Assembly: GCA_027625915.1 (NCBI GenBank)
Contig: JANTQA010000036.1
Location: 367,501-431,500, forward strand
Source of the DNA: Anaeramoeba flamelloides
Lineage: Eukaryota; Metamonada; Anaeramoebidae
DNA length: 64,000 nucleotides
Direction: 5' to 3'
Shown piece by piece: positions 10,435 through 21,189 of this stretch (the stretch's first letter is position 1; the number at the start of each line of letters is the position of its first letter). The notes below the pieces were generated by a model that did not search any database, was not told where the DNA came from, and worked only from the letters and a program-made list of their open reading frames with translations. The position numbers and the translations under genes were made by a program.

Positions 10435-13400
10435 TAAGGGAGAGGTTATTAACCCCTCTTATTTGCCGTTAAGCTTTTTTTAATTTAAAAGAATTGAGTA
10501 AAATCTTTGATTTTTCTCTATTCTTTTGAATTCTGGAAAACCGTCCTTAACGTTAGCTTTTCTTGAGTTTTCTGTTTCTTTGAAAAATCTATTGATTTTC
10601 GTTAGGTTTTTTTGAGTTTTCTATTTATTTAGAAAATCAATAGATTTTCGTTAGGATTTTTTTACTTTTGAAATAAACCGAAAATTTTAATAAATTTTCT
10701 GTTTATTTCTAAAGTAAAAAAAACCTAGAACACTTCACAAATAAAATAGAAAACCTCAAAAAAACCTAGAACACTTAACAAATAAAACAGAAAACCTCAA
10801 GAAAACCTAGGCACTCTACGGCACTTGACGGCACTCTACGACACTTCCCGAATTCCTAAGTTTTTATTTAGAAATTGTTTTAAATACTCAAAAATTTGTC
10901 TATTATCCACTAGAGATAATAAAGATATATTGAAATTTTTTTCTAATCATATTAAAAATATTAATTATTTTTTAATATATTTGAAAAATTAATATTTTTT
11001 AATTCAGATATCTAAGCTCCATCCAAAATAGTGGGGCAATTTTAAAAACAAAAAAAAAATTTTTTTTGGAATACTCATCTACTCGAACAAAATAAAAGTA
11101 AGTCATTACACAAAACTATAAAAAAAACATGATTGTGGTATTTAAAATTTTATTTTAACTTAAATCTAAAAAAAAAAAAAATAATAAAATAATAAAAAAA
11201 TGCACTTTTTTTTTGGAAAAATTTTTTTTTAAAAATACCCATTAATACAGTCGCCTTTTAACTGGACGACTAACTTAAGCCTCCTTTCCATTGAATTAAT
11301 TAAATTCTCAATCATAAGCCAATCAATATTTTTCCAAACCTCGCGAACAACTTTTTCCAAATTTTTCACAGTTTTAATATCAATTTCATTTAATCTCCGT
11401 GACATAATACCCCACAAGTTTTCGATTGGATTGAGGTCTGGTGAATTTGCTGGCCAATTTTGCAAAATGTTACACTTTTTTTCTAAGTAGTCAATAGTTG
11501 TTTTTGCAGTATGTGCTGGAGCACCATCTTGCATAAATAACCAATTTTTTTTACCATGCAAATTATCCATTCCAGTAAATAAACCACATTTTGACACCAG
11601 ACATTTCCTATAACTTTCGGCATTTACTCGTTTGGGGCATTTGATCAAGGTAGAAATCCAATCATAAGCTATACCCCCAAAAAACATAACTTTGGGGCTA
11701 AATTTTGACAAATTCTCAAAAACAGAATCTATCAAAAAAAGAAAAAGAAAAAGAGAAAAAAAAGAAAAAAAAAAACAAACCTTCGAGTTCACCCCATTGT
11801 CTCCAAATTTTACCACATGAACCTTCAAGATAAAACCAAGTTTCATCAGAAAATACAACTTTTTGCCAATCTGTATTTTTTTCAAGATGGTGTTTGGCAA
11901 ACAACAATCTCTTTTCTTTTTGTCTTTCACTTAACAAAGGTCTTTTTTTTGGAAATAAAAATTTAAATTTCAATTCATTACGAATCGACCAAACAGTACT
12001 CTTACCAATTTTAATATCCAATTTGGATTCAATTTTGTTGGATAATTGTTTGCAGCTCATTCTTCGATATTTTTTTGTTTTTCTTTCAACAAATTTTTTT
12101 ATTTCTTCATTGATTTTTCTTTTTCTTCCTGTTGATTTAGTGTTTTTTAATAAAATTTTAAAAAATAAAAAAAAAAGTGTTTTTTTTTTTGTTTTAAAAG
12201 AAAAGATATTCAATAAAGTTCTCAAAACAAAAGATATACCCTGTAGTGTTAAATTTTTTTTCCCAGTATCGAACCTTTTTTACAGTGATTAATAATTGTT
12301 CTGAAATTTTTTTTCTTGTCCAACCCTTTGAACGTAGTTCGATGATTTTTACTCTAATTGATTTTTCTTTAATTTCTTCATTTATTTCTTCTAAACTTTG
12401 TAACATTTTAGTAATTTTTTATCCAAAATTAATAAAAGCCAAAAAATGAAAATTAAAATTTCGAATTATGGAAAAAATTCCCGTTTCTCAAATAAAAATT
12501 CAAAAAATTGAAAAAAAAAAAATATTAAAAAAAAATTATTAATTTATTATTGTATTTTGAGTTTATTATAACTTGTTTAATATAAATATCAATTTAAATA
12601 GTAAATGATATAAGATACATTTTTTCAAAAAACATTTTTTTTAAAAAATAATGAAAAAAAATCTGCCCCAAATTATTGGAAATAGCTTAGATTTTACCAT
12701 TATTTTCATCTGCTTGGCAATTTCATTGAAAATGATAGGCTGGGAAATTCCATAGAAAATAAAAAATTGTTTATTGAACAAATTGAAAAAGATTATTATT
12801 ATATAAAGTTAGGATATTTTTAATCATCCAAGTTTTAAACAATAGAAAAATTTTTTACTCAGAAATTATGTTTTTATTTGCTAATAGATAAAAATTGATT
12901 TTTTCAATATAAAATTTTCTTGAAAATATTTCGAAATTATGTAATTTTATCCAAAAAATTCAAAATCAATATTTTTTTTTCCAAAAATGATTTTAAATTG
13001 TTATAACGATTCTTATCAGTAAGATCAAACTATTTATTAAAAAAACTTTTCAAATTCAACATTTTTTTTTCATTTTTTCAAAATAAAAAAATGACCTATT
13101 TTTTCAAACTGTAAAGAATTAAAATTTTTGGCAAAATAGATCTTGGATTTGATTGATAAATTGTTGTTAAAATTCGATCACATTTAGAGTTATTTAATTG
13201 CCTGTAACTCTATTAGTTTTATTTGTTGAGATTTGAATAGAAATATTTATAATAAAAAATACTAACAAAATAAAATTTTTTTTTTCCAAAATTCAAATAC
13301 TTTTCAAATATAAAACTAAAAATTATGTGACATTTTTTTCAAAGAATTAACTAAATAGTTTATAAAAATAATTGATTACTTTTTTTAGTTTTATATTTGA

Positions 13401-16241
13401 AAAGTATTTGAATTTTTGAATTAAAAAAAAAAAAAAATACTTTTAAATTAATAAATTGTTGAGACTGAGGTTAACTCATTCATTTCATAAGCCCAAAACA
13501 CAAATTACAAAAAAAAAAAAAATTTTTTCAAAATCTAAACAAGATTTCATATTATTTTTAAAAAAATACTAGTCCTGTAAAAAAGTTTTTCTTAATAGAT
13601 GGTGTGAAAATAAGTTTATTAAAATTATATCCTTTGTTTTAAAGTCACTTTTTTAAAATAACTCTGCTCTGAAATAAATCGTTTTTAAAAAAATATGATA
13701 AAAACCTTCAAGTTATTTTTTTAATTCAGAACATTTTTTTCAAATTGAGTTTATATTAATTCTTAGATATATTTATTTTAATCTTTGAAATAATTTTTTT
13801 TGATTTCGTTAACATAGATTCAAAAAGATAATTTCATTAATTATAATGATGACAAACACCAAAACTGGTCGATCAATTTTCCAAATCATGAATTATTGGA
13901 TCAATTTATATCCCAAATCGCTGTATGTAAACTAATCAATACGCATAACCAACTATCAACAGATAAGGTACTTACAACGGATATCAAGCTTGGACAAGGA
14001 AACCCTGTAAGTGACGGAAGTTGGGTTCAAGTTAAATACCGGGGATGGCTGTTTGATCGATCACCACAATACAAGCTAGGGAGAGTATTTGATAGCAATC
14101 ATCAAAAAGATGGATTCCGTTTTCAAATAGGAGCAAATAAAGTAATTAGGGGCTGGTCGCATGGCATCAATGGGATGAGTAAAGAAGGGAAACGTATATT
14201 AGTCATTCCACCAACATTGGGATATGGATCTAATGGAAGTGGGCAAATTATTCCACCAAATGCGTTTTTAGTTTTTTCAATATATTTGGAAAAAATTAAA
14301 CAAACACCAAATGTAAACACACAACCACAAAATAAAAAGAAGACTAGTAACGAAGAAACAGGCCAACAAAAGAATCAAAAAAAAGAATCAATCCCCAACA
14401 ATGAAGAAAATAAAACCATTGTCCAAAATGAAACAAGCCAAAAAGAAATAGAAGAAAAGGAAACAAAGGAAACAAATGAAGAAAATGAAGAGCAAATAAA
14501 CAATATCGATAATGAAAATATTGATAATGAGAATAATGAAAAAAGTGAAAAAAAAATAATTAATAGACCAAAAAAAATTCAAAAGCCAAGTATACATTCC
14601 CGCTTAACGAAATACGGACACGCGACACCATTTTTATTATTAAATACGGACAAAAAAAAAAAAGAAGAAGATTCAGTAGAAGTTAAGAAGAAAATTGTAA
14701 AACCAATTAATAACAATCAAAACCAAAACCAAAAACAAAACCAAAAACAAAACCAAATTCAAAATAAAAATCAAAATCAGAACCAGATCAAAAATAAAAA
14801 TGCTGAAATAAAAAAATCAATTCAACCAGAAAGAAAAATATTATCTATTCAAGAACGTTTAAACAAAATTCAAAATTCTGTTCAAAGAGACGAAGAAAAA
14901 AAAATAATAAATAATTTAAAAATACAAGAAAAAGAAATGAAAAATGAAAATCAAAGTTTACAAGAAAGTGAAGGTGAAAATGAAAATGAAAATGAAAATG
15001 AAAAATCAAGAGAAGATGTTAATTTAAATGAAAACAAAATGAAAAAATTTAAGCAATTTAAAGATAATAATCTTTCAAAACAAAAACACAATGAAACGAA
15101 AAAATATAATTATATCCAGTCACAAAACATTTATGGTCAACAACAACAACAACAAAGGTCACAACAACAACAACGACAAATGCCACAACAACAGCAGCAG
15201 CAGCAGCAACAGCAACAACAAAGACAACAGCAACAACAAATGCCACAACAACAATTACCAATGCATTCAACAAACCAATATTATAATATGAATCAAAATC
15301 AATTACCTTCAACAAACTCTGGTTATATGATGAACCAAATGGATCCAAATTTCGGAATGATGATGAATGAAAATTTCAAATCAAATTTAGAACTTAAAGG
15401 AATGATAGGAAAAATGCAACTTCACATGCACCAAGTCCAACAAGAAATTGAAAAAATTTCATTTGGACTAGTTGGTGAAACACTTTCTGGGCCAATGTTA
15501 ATTAGAAGTTTAAAAGAATTAGTTTCTTCAAATGAAAAATTGACGAACAAACAAACAAAAACAAACAGCAAAATCTCTGATATTAAAAATGAAAATCGGC
15601 AATTAAAACAAAAATTAGAATTACTTGAAAGAGGGTCATCTTCCGTAGGATATTTAAAAAATAAAATTCAAGATTTGGAAAATAAAATTCCAAAATACAA
15701 ACTTGAAAGGGATAATTTACGTAAAAAGGTTTCCATGTTGGAAAAGCAAACATCCGTTTCAAAATATTTCCACAATGATAATACGAATAGCAACAGTTTT
15801 AAAACAAATGATAACATGGATTTCCAAAATAAAAAATTAAAACAAGAAAACCAACAATTATTAAACCAAATAAAAATTCTCAAATCAAAAAATAGTGGTG
15901 GCCTTAATTTTGGATCCAATTCCGAGATTTATAATTTAAAAAAAAAAATACAAGCATTAGAATCAAAAAATAATAAAGCACAAGTTGGCGTTACAATTTC
16001 TGAAAAGCAACTTGCCATTGATAGAATGAAGGCAATCATGACTCAATTGTTTGTTGAAACAAAAAAGGAAATAAAGCCTAATCAAAATTATACTGGTTCA
16101 GAAGTTATTAATTCGATTGGAAAATTAATCCGCAATAAAGGGTTTGAAATTTTTGCTAAATTAGAAAAGGAAATTAAAAATTTAAATGATAGTGATTCAG
16201 ATTCCGATTCCGACTCCGATTCCGATTCTGATTCAGATTAA
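8186..16241 (+). CDS. FKBP15: FKBP15-like protein: WH1-like domain, FKBP fold, long coiled coil
   Basis: Two exons, 8186-8500 and 13818-16241, join in phase 0 and encode about 912 residues. Exon 1 (105 aa) carries VLYLYRFNK and LILYIDQQQQ. The first codons of exon 2 read YNDDKHQNWSINF, closely like the WH1-type region of animal FKBP15 (YDDQRQNWSIMF). An FKBP peptidyl-prolyl isomerase-type domain follows at about 165-268, with VKYRGWLFD, GRVFDSN, KVIRGWSHGINGM and ILVIPPTLGYG. The C-terminal half is charged low complexity, a Q-rich block (CAA/CAG, 15139-15255), long coiled coils from about residue 620, and an (SD)n tail. In animals FKBP15 (WAFL) works on early endosomes with actin. A single-exon reading would have to start at a TTG at 13896, because the frame is open upstream to the splice site. 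Isomerase activity is not certain, since FKBP15 domains are often divergent at the active site. Confidence 0.92.
10080..10860. mobile_element. Composite dispersed repeat, copy 2 (D arm plus palindromic centre)
   Basis: Bases 10080-10390 match 21190-21540, 63580-63950 and, inverted, 59825-60150, with the landmark CTCTAGTCTAGAAAAAAAGG at 10372-10391. An ATT run (10409-10434) follows, then a foldback region with arms at about 10650-10690 and 10693-10727. Next come two tandem 42 bp units beginning AAACCTAGAACACTT (10721-10803), and finally four 10 bp units of the type CGGCACTCTA at 10808-10847. No coding sequence is present. Confidence 0.65.
11015..12687 (-). mobile_element. Mariner/Tc1-type DNA transposon (DD34E) with TA target duplication
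   Basis: The ends AGCTCCATCC...GTGGGGCA (left) and the inverted AGCTATTTCC...TTTGGGGCA (right) form imperfect terminal repeats of about 30 bp, each flanked by TA at 11013-11014 and 12688-12689, the target duplication of this superfamily. The 1.67 kb body holds a transposase gene on the minus strand with two short introns (separate entry). It sits antisense inside the first intron of the FKBP15-like gene. The mismatched ends indicate some age. Confidence 0.88.
11229..12406 (-). CDS. Mariner/Tc1-type transposase with introns; intron 1 join is one base out of frame
   Basis: Three pieces on the minus strand give a transposase of about 337 residues. Piece 1 (12406 to about 12241) is a helix-turn-helix (RSKGWTRKKISEQL). 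Piece 2 (12128-11781) has GRKRKI, a second helix-turn-helix and the first catalytic Asp in FSDETWFYLEG. Piece 3 (11728-11229) has FMQDGAPAHTA and SPDLNPIENLWG, giving a second Asp and a Glu separated by 34 residues. The join between pieces 2 and 3 is a clean 52-base GT...AG intron (11780-11729) that restores WGELEDSVFEN. Between pieces 1 and 2 a GT...AG intron (12239-12129) is also present, but the exon ends in GG where a single G would keep frame. This is either a one-base insertion that inactivates the copy or an assembly error. The DNA-cutting core is intact. Confidence 0.8.
12850..13660. repeat. Dispersed repeat family G, copy 1
   Basis: Roughly 750 bp align with 39490-40240 in the same orientation. 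Landmarks are TTCAAAATCAATATTTTTT, the stretch around AAAATAGATCTTGGATTTGA, and GAGGTTAACTCATTC. The interior contains a hairpin with arms CAAATACTTTTCAAATATAA at 13297-13316 and its complement at about 13390-13412. No protein-coding frame. Confidence 0.65.
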
Positions 16242-17287
16242 GTTTACAATTAAAATTTTAAAAAAAATTTTTAATAAAGAAAATAAAAAATAAAAATATA
16301 GCAAAATCAAATTTGATAAAATTAAATTAGATTAAATATGATATACAATACAATTCAATAAGTATCTTTTATTATTTTTTTTTTATAATTGTTTTTCTGA
16401 TTGTTATTTTCTTTTCTGTTCTTTTCTTTTCTTTTCTTTTCTTTTATTTACTTTTCTTTTCCTTCTTTTTTTTTTTTTTATCTAAAATTAACGATTATTT
16501 TTTTTAATATAACCTATTCAGAATAACCTTTTAATTTATTTCAAAATTTTATTTTTTAATAATTAAATATATCTATTTGTTTCTATTTCAATTATTATTA
16601 TCATTTTTCTTTTTTTGTAGTTTTAGGAAGAGAAATTATTAAGGTAATCATAATTTTTTTAAAAAAATAAATAACATATTTGAAAGAGATCATCGAAAAA
16701 ACAATATTTTTTTTGAATAATTCTTGTCTACGTTTAGTTGATGAAATGAATGAGTTCTCATTTTATAAACAATTCATCAATTTGATCCTATTTTTTGAAT
16801 TCCAAAATTCGTATGTTTCGAAATAAAACTAAAGAAAATAAATTAGTATTTTTATTAACTTATAAGTAAATTCTTGAAAATTGTGTTGCATATTTTTCGT
16901 TTTATGATTTATTATTTAGGGGTGATTGTTAAAAAGACTTGATCGATTAAAAGAGAGAATTTTGAATTGACTAATTTTGTTTTCTAATTGTACAATTTTA
17001 GACACTAGCGCTTAGAAACAGTCATATGTAGAATTTTAAACTCAATTTAGTTTTGGTAATATTTTAAGTTTTGTGTTGGGAAAGTATTGCTATTGAAAAA
17101 TATAAATGATTTTTATTATTTATTATTTACTTATTAATATTTCTATTCGAACTTCAACAAATAAAACCAATTGAAGTGTAGGTGATTAAATAAAACTGAA
17201 ATGAGAATTTAATTTTTAATTAAAATTAATTTATAAAATTCAAATTTATAAATTGTTTTTTTATTCTTTAAAGTTTTAAAAAAACAA
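16242..17287. other. Spacer downstream of the FKBP15-like gene
   Basis: No gene-like frame. It contains a TTTTC tandem run at about 16410-16445 and otherwise unstructured AT-rich DNA. The FKBP15 polyadenylation site should lie in the first few hundred bases, where AATAAA-type words are too common to be informative. Confidence 0.4.
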
Positions 17288-18704
17288 TTTTTCAAAAATT
17301 TTGACTCACTTTATAAGGTTAATGGAAGTTTTTTTGAATTTTATCACTATATTCTTACCAAAAAAATATTTTCAAATTTTGGGATCAGAATCATTTTTTC
17401 TAATTTTGTTAATTTTTGTTTTACTTTTTCAAATTTTTATTTTAATTTTCTTTTTTTGAAAAGTTTTTTATTGTTTTTTCCTTTTTCTTTTTTTTTGCAT
17501 GTGGAAAAAAAAAAGATCTTCAAAAAGACCAATAATCACTAAGAAAATTGAGACGATGTTATGTCTTTTTAAATGAATTAAATTATTTGCAAACAATATT
17601 CTAGTTAACTTTTTTTCAGTGAAAGTTATGTAATTAAAAATCTGGAATGCTCTTTTCAAAAATTGTGACTCACTTGTTTTTTTATTTTTTGGTTTTATTT
17701 TTTTTATTTTTTAAAATATCAGGTTTTTGAATCTAAATACCCTAAAAACCTTAAAATCAAATCAATTATCCAAAATAAAATATTTAAGTATTTGGCTTGA
17801 AAAAAAGAAAAATTTAAAAAAAAACTTCAAAAAAGATAAAAGTAACTTTAAAAAATAAATTGGATTTTTAACAAACAAAAACTTGGCAAATGGAGGGAAA
17901 TTAGAAATGTTTAAATCAATATGTATTTGCCAGTTATTTTCTGGATTAGTTATATTTAATATAACTCAAAAAGATTTCGACTCAATTGATGTTTGGATAA
18001 ATAAAAAGATAACAAAATTCTTAAAAATTAATCCACATTCCCCAAGGATAATGTATAAAACTGAAGCAAAAATTGACCAAGTCAGAATTTCAATATATAA
18101 AAGAAGATATAAACTCAAAAATAAATGAGAAAATCTTGGTTTTGGACCTATATCCAAAATTTTAAAGTTTTCAAAAAAGAGATAATGAAAATATTAATTG
18201 GGGAATAGAAACCTTAAAATTATTAGAATTGAATATAAATCAATTTATAGAAAACTTGATAATAAATTGTTCTGGATGGAAAGGTCAAGAATATTTAAAA
18301 ATTATTAATTACAACAACAAAATAAATAAACAACAAAAATATTTAAAATGGAAAGGATCAACTTCAATTTTAAAATTAAGAAACTTCACAATATATTTAA
18401 ACAGATATTCATATGTTTATGATAAGAATAAAATAAAAACAAAATCATGCAACTTGTGCAAAAAATACTATAACACAGAAATAGATGACGATATCCATCA
18501 TTTTTTATCGAATTGCCCGTTCAATAAAAACAATCGAAAAATCTGAATTAAAGTATTAATACAAATAAATAAAATTAATAAGAATAATATTTTTGATATT
18601 ATCCAAAATAAAGATTCATTATTCATCTTATCATTAGTTAATTATAAAGAAAATTATGATTCTCTGTAAAAGTTTCTAAACAAAAATTTAGAAATTAGGG
18701 AAAG

Positions 18705-19250
18705 TGCCTAGGGGTTTTTAATTTAAAAAAATTGAGTAAAGTCAGTTCCACTTTTAAGGCACAACTTTCAAAGACATTTAAGGCACAATAAAAATCTCAA
18801 ATTAAAGCACAAAATTTATAATATTTTTTTTTACAATTTATTTTACTAGAATCTGAATTTTGTGCCTTAATTTGAGAAATTTTTTGTGCCTTAAATTTCG
18901 TTGAAAGTTTGTACCTTAAAAGTGGAACTGACTGTAAAATCTTTGATTTTTCTCTATTCTTTTGAATTCTTGAAAACCACCGTTAGCTTTTCTTGAGTTT
19001 TCTGTTTCTTTGAAAAATCTATTGATTTTCATTAGTTTTTTTTTGAGTTTTCTATTTATTTCTGATAATCAATCGATTTTTGTTTGGTCTTATTGAGTTT
19101 TCTGTTCATCTGTGAAGTGTTCTGGGTTTTTTTGAGGTTTTATATTTTATTTCTGAAGTTTTCTAGGTTTTTTTTACTTTTAGAAATAAATAGAAAATTA
19201 AATAAATTTTTGATTTATTTCTTAAATTAAAAAAAACTTAACACTGTTAG
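18705..19250. mobile_element. Palindromic P-type element interrupted by a MITE
   Basis: The left end GTGCCTAGGGGTTTTTAATT and the run TTTTTCTCTATTCTTTTGAA after the interruption match the centre of the composite repeat at 10470-10830. The segment ends in a foldback around 19152-19235. The sequence GAGTAAA/ATCTTTG, continuous at 10494-10512, is split here by the MITE at 18739-18934. Confidence 0.6.
18739..18934. mobile_element. Tc1-like MITE, family M, copy 1
   Basis: A 196 bp palindromic element with ends GTCAGTTCCACTTTTAAGGC (left) and the inverted form ending GTGGAACTGACTG (right). Both flanks are TA, and the surrounding target is recognisable from an empty relative at 10494-10512. Interior words such as GTGCCTTAATTTGAGA recur in the copies at 29198 and 50056. 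Confidence 0.85.
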
Positions 19251-19428
19251 AGGAAATTGATTTCCTCCCTTCAAAAGAAAAAAAATAAAAAAAAAAAAAT
19301 CTCAGGTTTTTATAAATATAGAATTATTTAACAGTGAAATACAAATCAAATTTAATTATTAGTTGTTCTTGAACACTACATGATATATATTCAATTTATT
19401 ATCTTGGGTGAATCACAATTTTTGAAAT

Positions 19429-21189
19429 GGTGTTTAGTTTTCTTGTGTTTGTTTAATCAAAAAAAAAATGTGAAAAAATGTAGGAATTTAAGATTTTAAT
19501 AAAAAATTAAATTCAAGATATGAAAATATGGACGAACAGATAATCAAAAACAGGCAAAAAAATTTTCAATTATTTTCTATTTATTTTTCCAAACCTAATA
19601 TAAAATAATTTTAAATTACCAATGTTTTTATATACAATATTTTTCAGACAAATAATAAATAAAAAAACACAAAACTAAAAAAAGAAAACGGTTGTATTCA
19701 AAATGATGAAATGATGTGGAAGAAAAAATAATCTTATTAAATTTGTTGAAATTTTTGTCAACGATTATTGGCCAATCAAATGGATTTATACAATAAACTA
19801 ATCCGTTCAAATTTTTATATTTATATGAACTCAAATTTAACTTTAATCTAAATAATCAGGTGAACCATCTCGATCTAACGAATTAAAGTATGTAACTCAA
19901 AAAAAAAAGAAATGAAAAAAAAAAAAAAGAAAAGAAAATCGAAAAAAATGAAAAAATTATTAAAATCAAAATTATTTATAAATTATATGAAAGTGTAGTT
20001 TTTCTACACTTTTAGGTTATTTTTATTCAGTACAAATTTTACTTTGGAATTGATTGCCAAAGTTCATTTAATATGATAATGAGAGAATTTTAAAGTTAAT
20101 AAATTTGATACTTCAAATTCATATCAATCTTGTAAATAGAAAAATCCATTAGAAGTATTTGAAACTTAATTTTATTTTTCAAAAAAAAGATGGAAAAATA
20201 AATAGACCAAAAAACAAAAAGTTACAAAAAGAAAAAAAAAAAAAAATGAAAAAGTTAAAAATAGTTGATATATAAAACAAAATTTAAGAGATCAAAAAAA
20301 TTGATGTGAGAAATTCTAACTGTTTTCATCAAAATGAATTTGTAAATATTGATAATAATCAAATCTTTAATAGTAGACTTTATTATTCTTTGTTGATTTT
20401 TTTTTTTTTTACTTTTTAATATAAGTTAAATCCCTACTCAAAAAAAAGTATAAATTTTATATCAAAATTTCAAATCACAAGTGCAAAATAATATCTCATA
20501 TATAAGTTTTTTGAATAAATATGTGTTTTTGTCATAACAATGATACTTTTTATGTAACATGAAAGAGAAAAATTAAATCACAAATAGGTATCATAAACAT
20601 TTTTTATGTCAAAGTACCAAAAAAAAATTCCCAATATACATTATTTTTTAGAATTGAAGTTGGGATGTAAATAAGAAATATGTAGAATGACAAAACTTGG
20701 AGAATAGTTGATATCCATATAAAGTAAGACTAATCAATATTGTTATTATTTTAAAAATTGAAAAAATTAAATTGCTAAGTTATACAATTGAGAAAAACAA
20801 CAATTTTCATTATGATCTTCAATTGAAGATAAAAAAAAATATCCTGTAAATAAATATGATTTTATACAATCATTTCCACTATTTCAATAACTTTAGAAAA
20901 ACACATGGCCACTTAATGATTTTAGATCTTAGCATTAAAATAAATTTTGCAAATAAATTTTCTTAAAAAAAAAATAGAAAAAACAAGAAAAAATGCACAA
21001 AATACAAAAAATGATTTATTTTTTGAAATTTCCAAAATGAATGTTTTCTTCAAATATTGATTCAACCCTTTTGACGTATATAATTCACTCACATTACAAC
21101 TGAGCACTTTGATTGGAAAATTGTTTTGTTTTGGTGTAAAGATACAAATCAATTAATAAAACTTTAAACAATTATTGCATCACTTTTTA
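19429..21189. other. Spacer without a recognisable gene
   Basis: Short frames at 19628-19834 and 20922-21152 (both minus) begin with non-ATG codons or lack any family resemblance. A small perfect hairpin, GTGTAGTTTTTCTACAC, sits at 19992-20008. Otherwise the stretch is unstructured AT-rich DNA with A runs. Confidence 0.45.

Larger units (their letters stand above)
8501..13817 (+). other. 5.3 kb intron of the FKBP15-like gene
   Basis: The donor GTTTGT follows codon GTG at 8498-8500, and the acceptor ACATAG ends at 13817. Both sides are in phase 0, and the join restores a continuous WH1-like domain. The intron contains part of a composite repeat (about 10080-10860), an antisense mariner transposon (11015-12687) and a copy of repeat family G (about 12850-13660). 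A 111-codon frame at 8984-9319 has no recognisable product. Confidence 0.85.
17739..19295 (+). mobile_element. 5'-truncated LINE with a C-terminal zinc knuckle, inserted in family E
   Basis: Two open segments, 17883-18128 and 18229-18546, encode the end of a LINE reverse-transcriptase protein: the thumb-side stretch FDSIDVWINKKITKFLKI, then CNLCKKYYNTEIDDDIHHFLSNC, a CCHC knuckle typical of non-LTR retrotransposons. They are homologous to the LINE at 50200-51000. Stops and frame changes separate them, so it is dead. The 3' end has a hairpin, GAGGAAATTGATTTCCTC (19251-19268), and an A-rich tail to about 19294. A foldback element (18705-19250), itself carrying a MITE, lies in the LINE's 3' region. 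Confidence 0.75.
17289..19428. mobile_element. Family E element split by a LINE insertion
   Basis: The left half is 17289-17738 (starting TTTCAAAAATTTTGACTCAC) and the right half is about 19296-19428 (ending GTGAATCACAATTTTTGAAA). Together they match the uninterrupted copy at 44601-45187. A near-identical stretch of about 15 bases, AAATATCAGGTTTTT versus AAATCTCAGGTTTTT, sits at both edges of the break. It is the likely target duplication of the LINE that separated them. Confidence 0.7.

Noticed and set aside
15058-15348. Minus-strand valine-rich frame and shifted asparagine-rich frame
   Set aside because: Both arise from the CAA/CAG tract inside the coiled-coil half of the FKBP15-like gene.
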